DNA from: JBBTWV01 sp038062615
GTDB taxonomy: Bacteria > Patescibacteriota > Gracilibacteria > UBA1369 > UM-FILTER-53-11
Direction of reading: 5' to 3'
Length of the DNA: 8,119 nt
NCBI GenBank assembly: GCA_038062615.1
Contig: JBBTWV010000055.1
Coordinates: forward strand, 1-8,119
Made by a program: the position numbers and the translations under genes. Positions 6,195-8,119 of this stretch are shown here, one piece after another. Within the stretch, counting starts at the first letter, position 1, and every line of letters begins with the position of its first letter. The notes beneath the pieces were generated by a model. The model saw nothing but the letters and a program-made list of their open reading frames with translations, had not been told where the DNA came from and ran no database searches.

Positions 6195-6503
6195 ATGACT
6201 CAGCACGATCCAAGCCAGGGTCCCGATCGAGATTTTGTAGAGTTCCTCGTCAAACAAATGGTGACGAATCCGGACGAGGTCCAGGTGGTGAGAAGTGTGG
6301 ATGAAATGGGAGTGCTCATTACGTTGCGAGTGGCTAAGGAAGATATGGGCCGAATTATTGGCAAAAACGGCCAGACGGCAAAATCTGTTCGCGTTCTTTT
6401 GCGAGTGGTGGGGGCCAAAAATAATGCCCGTGTAAATTTGAAAATTATTGAACCGGACGGAAAAGAAATTCAGATTTCTGAGGGTAACGACATGCTGGAG
6501 TAA
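6195..6503 (+). CDS. khpA: KH-domain RNA-binding protein, KhpA family
   Basis: 102 residues forming a single type II KH domain. FVEFLVKQMVTNPDEVQV (14-31) is the typical KhpA opening. GRIIGKNGQTAKSVR (52-66) contains the GxxG loop (GKNG, 56-59) that grips single-stranded RNA, followed by a helix. Family members are small cytoplasmic RNA-binding proteins that in Firmicutes pair with KhpB (Jag/EloR) and affect cell-wall growth and division; a khpB partner is not in the window, so that role is inference. The N-terminus is about ten polar residues longer than the core, with no later Met before the domain. The pyrimidine-rich sequence before the ATG has no Shine-Dalgarno sequence, so expression likely depends on the upstream rpsP transcript. 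Confidence 0.92.
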   Translation: MTQHDPSQGPDRDFVEFLVKQMVTNPDEVQVVRSVDEMGVLITLRVAKEDMGRIIGKNGQTAKSVRVLLRVVGAKNNARVNLKIIEPDGKEIQISEGNDMLE

Positions 6504-6545
6504 GTTGGCAGAGATTTTTGAATGAGGATTTGCGAGGTGACGCGC

Positions 6546-6574
6546 TTTTCATGACGCAAAAAATTGAGTATTCT
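6546..6574 (+). promoter_or_regulatory. Weak candidate promoter for tRNA-Asp
   Basis: TTTTCA (6546-6551) and TATTCT (6569-6574), each 4 of 6, are 17 bp apart and end 28 bp before the mature tRNA. The 99-nt gap 6504-6602 holds no other recognisable element. The alternative is processing from the rpsP-khpA transcript. Confidence 0.25.
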
Positions 6575-6602
6575 GTCGAAGTCTTAGCGGACAAGTTTCT
6601 AT

Positions 6603-6679
6603 GGGCCGGTAGATCAACTGGTTAGATCGCATCCCTGTCACGGATGAGGTTGCGGGTTCAAGTCCCGTCCGGCCCGCCA
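6603..6679 (+). tRNA. tRNA-Asp (anticodon GTC), CCA encoded
   Basis: The 77-nt gene folds into a complete cloverleaf. Acceptor arms are GGGCCGG and CCGGCCC. The D stem GATC/GATC carries a loop with GG. The anticodon stem is CATCC/GGATG, and its loop CTGTCAC has anticodon GTC at 6637-6639. The variable loop has 5 nt. The T stem GCGGG/CCCGT carries the TTCAAGT loop. The discriminator is G, as expected for Asp identity, and the terminal CCA is genomically encoded (6677-6679). A15 and T48 can form the Levitt pair. It decodes GAC and GAT. Confidence 0.97.
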
Positions 6680-6682
6680 ACA

Positions 6683-6766
6683 GAACACAAGCGAATCCTG
6701 CGCCATGCCGCGAACGCTCACGGACATGGAAGTGAGCGGCATGGCGCAGAGATGAGCGCAGTGTTC
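6683..6766. repeat. Large imperfect inverted repeat just downstream of tRNA-Asp
   Basis: CTGCGCCATGCCGC (6698-6711) is exactly complementary to GCGGCATGGCGCAG (6736-6749). Inside, GCTCAC (6716-6721) can pair with GTGAGC (6732-6737). The outer ends GAACAC (6683-6688) and GTGTTC (6761-6766) also pair, across imperfectly matched flanks. The whole forms an approximately 84-nt hairpin beginning 4 nt after the tRNA CCA. No T-run follows. It could be a processing or termination structure, or a REP- or MITE-like element. Confidence 0.7.
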
Positions 6767-6900
6767 ATTATAAAATGAGGGTTTTACATTCGCTCCCTGT
6801 CATGGAAGTGAAAGGCTTGTGCTAGAGGCGAGTGAAGTGTTCCTATAAATAAAACGGGCACGGAAATGAATGACTTGTTTTCGAGATGAGCGCAGTTGTC
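6725..6900 (+). repeat. Three degenerate tandem copies of a 42-nt intergenic repeat
   Basis: Copies lie at 6725-6766, 6801-6842 and 6859-6900 and align without gaps. By hand count, copies 1-2 match at 31 of 42 positions, 1-3 at 29 and 2-3 at 28. Shared blocks are CATGGAAGTGA in copies 1 and 2 and GAGATGAGCGCAGT in copies 1 and 3. An AT-rich TATAAA/TATAGA-like tail follows each. Copy 1 is the right half of the large inverted repeat. Copy 2 also has an imperfect left arm (ACATTCGCTCCC before it). No convincing protein is encoded. The array ends 2 nt before the stop codon of the minus-strand zincin gene. Confidence 0.65.
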
Positions 6901-6901
6901 T

Positions 6902-8020
6902 TTATAGACAGGCATGCACACATGCGATGAGAGTTTGCAAATTATTTTCTTCATCTCTGTAGAATGTGCTGTCTCCCCCCATAAATTCAGACCATTGCCC
7001 CATATTGGAAGGGAAACCCAACTTACTCTCCGAATCAAAAAGTGCATGAGCTTCCCCGTATTTTAGATCGCGAATATAATTATGAATCTTTTTCCCACGT
7101 TTGTATCCGTCCGGGTCATCATCATTAGGGGACAATGTTTTACCGATGTCCCCCGCCATCTTGACTGTATGCTCCACACTGCGTTTTAATGCGTCTTGCC
7201 CAAATTCAACAACTGCCCGTGCCAACTCTTGCGCGGCCGCTGTGGGAAGTTTTCTTTGAAAAGTTTCAAAAAGCGCCGTACCAAACTCGGCATCAGAACC
7301 GCCAGTGTACCAGTCCATAACCGCATCTTTGTTTATGAGAATCAATTGATATGCAAGATTGGTTTCACCCAGATACGCATTGGCAGGCCCTAGAGTTGCA
7401 TCTCTAGCAATCGCTTCGGTTATGCCTTCATTCAGTGCGCGATTTCGGCCATGCGCTCCATATTCTAACGATTCAATATAAGCATGGGCAAACTCGTGTA
7501 CCACCACGGAAAGCATACCTTCATATGTTTGATTCATTTCAGCATTGGAAGAAATGGTAATGACTATTATGCCTTCATCGGGTTTTTCCGTAGTTCCTCC
7601 CAGAAATTTCCCTAAAGGTTTTACTTGAAATTTTGGAACGTCTTTATTTTTTAAAATCCTCGCGAGCACGTCAGGATTCGATTTAACGTCCGTAAATTTC
7701 AAAAGTCGAAGAAGCGCAGAATCAAAATCCGACTCAAAATTTTTGACGAGTTCACTTGCATGTTTTTCAATCGGTGTGCCGCGAGCCTGGGTGAGCAATG
7801 ACTTGAACTCTTTCAAAAGCCCCGTCTTATATTGTTCAAGATACTCATGCAGCTGCGGACTATCCCAAAGGTAATTATCAAGCTCGGCTGATGCACCCAT
7901 TCGGTTCAATCTTGCACTTTGTTTTTTTACAATGCCTTCCGCGCTGGGAGGCACAATAACGAACTCCGAAAACCCCTCTCTCGGCCTTTGTTCCGGATTA
8001 TTATTTTCATTTTCTGCCAT
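6902..8020 (-). CDS. Putative gluzincin-type zinc metalloprotease, otherwise uncharacterised
   Basis: 372 residues from the ATG at 8020. The centre carries HEFAH (175-179), the HExxH zinc motif with catalytic Glu176, in the hydrophobic context SVVVHEFAHAYIESLEY. Eighteen residues later comes NEGITE (197-202), matching the gluzincin NExxx(D/E) pattern with E198 as probable third zinc ligand. These residues predict an active metalloprotease. The N-terminus (MAENENNNPEQRPRE) is polar and probably disordered, with no signal peptide or membrane helix, so the protein looks cytoplasmic or non-classically exported. Flanking regions are largely helical with no family I recognise; a polar DDDPDGYKRGKK stretch is at 300-311. 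The frame extends to 8077, but the TATAAT 6 nt before 8020 and the natural N-terminus favour 8020. The last codons (CVHACL) run into a small hairpin (6912-6925) next to the repeat array. Substrate unknown. Confidence 0.75.
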   Translation of the reverse strand: MAENENNNPEQRPREGFSEFVIVPPSAEGIVKKQSARLNRMGASAELDNYLWDSPQLHEYLEQYKTGLLKEFKSLLTQARGTPIEKHASELVKNFESDFDSALLRLLKFTDVKSNPDVLARILKNKDVPKFQVKPLGKFLGGTTEKPDEGIIVITISSNAEMNQTYEGMLSVVVHEFAHAYIESLEYGAHGRNRALNEGITEAIARDATLGPANAYLGETNLAYQLILINKDAVMDWYTGGSDAEFGTALFETFQRKLPTAAAQELARAVVEFGQDALKRSVEHTVKMAGDIGKTLSPNDDDPDGYKRGKKIHNYIRDLKYGEAHALFDSESKLGFPSNMGQWSEFMGGDSTFYRDEENNLQTLIACVHACL

Positions 8021-8026
8021 CCCTGT

Positions 8027-8035
8027 ATTATAACA
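8027..8035 (-). promoter_or_regulatory. Extended -10 promoter of the zincin gene, leaderless geometry
   Basis: On the minus strand, TGT (8035-8033) followed by TATAAT (8032-8027) makes an extended -10 element with a perfect hexamer. Exactly 6 nt separate it from the ATG at 8020, putting the expected start of transcription on the A of ATG. The -35 region (GTGCAT at 17 bp) is poor, which an extended -10 can offset. Confidence 0.65.
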
Positions 8036-8065
8036 TTTTCCTCTTACGCATGCACCTCCATTGTG

Positions 8066-8071
8066 TATAAT
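8066..8071 (+). promoter_or_regulatory. -10 box of the rightward gene at 8078, leaderless geometry
   Basis: A perfect TATAAT is followed by 6 nt (AACCAC) and the ATG at 8078, mirroring the promoter of the divergent zincin gene. The -35 region is weak (TTACGC at 16 bp). The -35 zones of the two divergent promoters overlap around a GCATGC palindrome (8048-8053). Confidence 0.6.
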
Positions 8072-8077
8072 AACCAC

Positions 8078-8119
8078 ATGAAAAAATATTTAAAAAAGCA
8101 TCATGCAAGCGTGGCATTC
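8078..8119 (+). CDS. Start of an unidentified gene, 3' end outside window
   Basis: ATG at 8078 opens 14 codons (MKKYLKKHHASVAF) running off the right edge. The Lys/His-rich start turning to small and hydrophobic residues could be the n-region of a signal peptide or membrane anchor, but too little is visible to assign anything. Support comes mainly from the perfect TATAAT 6 nt upstream and the divergent arrangement with the zincin gene. Confidence 0.45.
   Translation, partial: MKKYLKKHHASVAF

Noticed and set aside
6504..6602. Intrinsic terminator after khpA (TTTGCG/CGCAAA pair at 6529-6560)
   Set aside because: The stem is short with a 20-nt loop, and it is followed by A-rich, not T-rich, sequence.
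6725..6900. Mini-ORFs beginning ATGGAAGTG in the repeats, and a CRISPR array
   Set aside because: The peptides are under 10 codons, differ after three residues, and copy 3 lacks the ATG. Repeats are too few, too diverged and unevenly spaced for CRISPR.
6603..6900. tRNA attachment site of an integrated element
   Set aside because: I found no second copy of the tRNA 3' end in the window and no integrase.
8021..8077. 19-residue N-terminal extension of the zincin
   Set aside because: It would run through the extended -10 box and both divergent promoters; MAENEN at 8020 is a natural start.
2..8119. Recoded genetic code with UGA as glycine
   Set aside because: Complete conserved proteins contain no in-frame TGA; a recoded genome should use it often.

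Overview
The window looks like a stretch of chromosome from a small-genome bacterium, most likely a member of the Patescibacteria (Candidate Phyla Radiation). That placement is an inference. It rests on several secreted or orphan proteins with no family I recognise, a 30S protein S16 with an Ala/Pro-rich tail paired with a KhpA-type KH protein but not followed by rimM/trmD, a short stand-alone DUF721 protein, near absence of Shine-Dalgarno sequences, and unusually tight packing. I see no phage, transposon or CRISPR signature. The genetic code reads as standard: full-length pepA, rpsP and glycosyltransferase frames contain no internal TGA.

Layout. Positions 2-808 hold the C-terminal part of a GT4-type glycosyltransferase that enters from the left. 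After a 159-nt hairpin-rich gap comes a complete M17 leucyl aminopeptidase (pepA, 968-2440). Its stop interlocks with that of a convergent gene for a small secreted Cys-containing protein (2437-2922, minus). Divergent from that gene is a two-gene unit of a second complete GT4 glycosyltransferase (3009-4133) and a DUF721/DciA-like protein (4142-4465). This unit again interlocks tail to tail with a large secreted protein of unknown function (4458-5618, minus). A compact divergent control region (5619-5771) separates that gene from the rpsP-khpA operon (5772-6503). A tRNA-Asp(GTC) gene (6603-6679) follows. The next 220 nt carry a large imperfect hairpin and three degenerate tandem copies of a 42-nt repeat. 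The right end holds a minus-strand protein with a gluzincin zinc-protease signature (6902-8020) and, divergent from it, the first 14 codons of another gene (8078 onward).

How the parts fit. The glycosyltransferases suggest cell-surface glycan synthesis. PepA, S16, KhpA, tRNA-Asp and the DciA-like protein are housekeeping functions (peptide turnover, ribosome, RNA binding, decoding, replicative helicase loading). The secreted and zincin proteins are the lineage-specific part.

The most interesting signal is regulatory. Several genes have a -10 hexamer ending only 6 to 10 nt before the ATG, twice a perfect TATAAT, so their mRNAs should be essentially leaderless. The divergent region at 5619-5771 contains a near-consensus promoter in each direction, with a 14-bp dyad between the two -35 boxes, an 11-bp-period direct repeat inside the rpsP promoter, and a structured rpsP leader.
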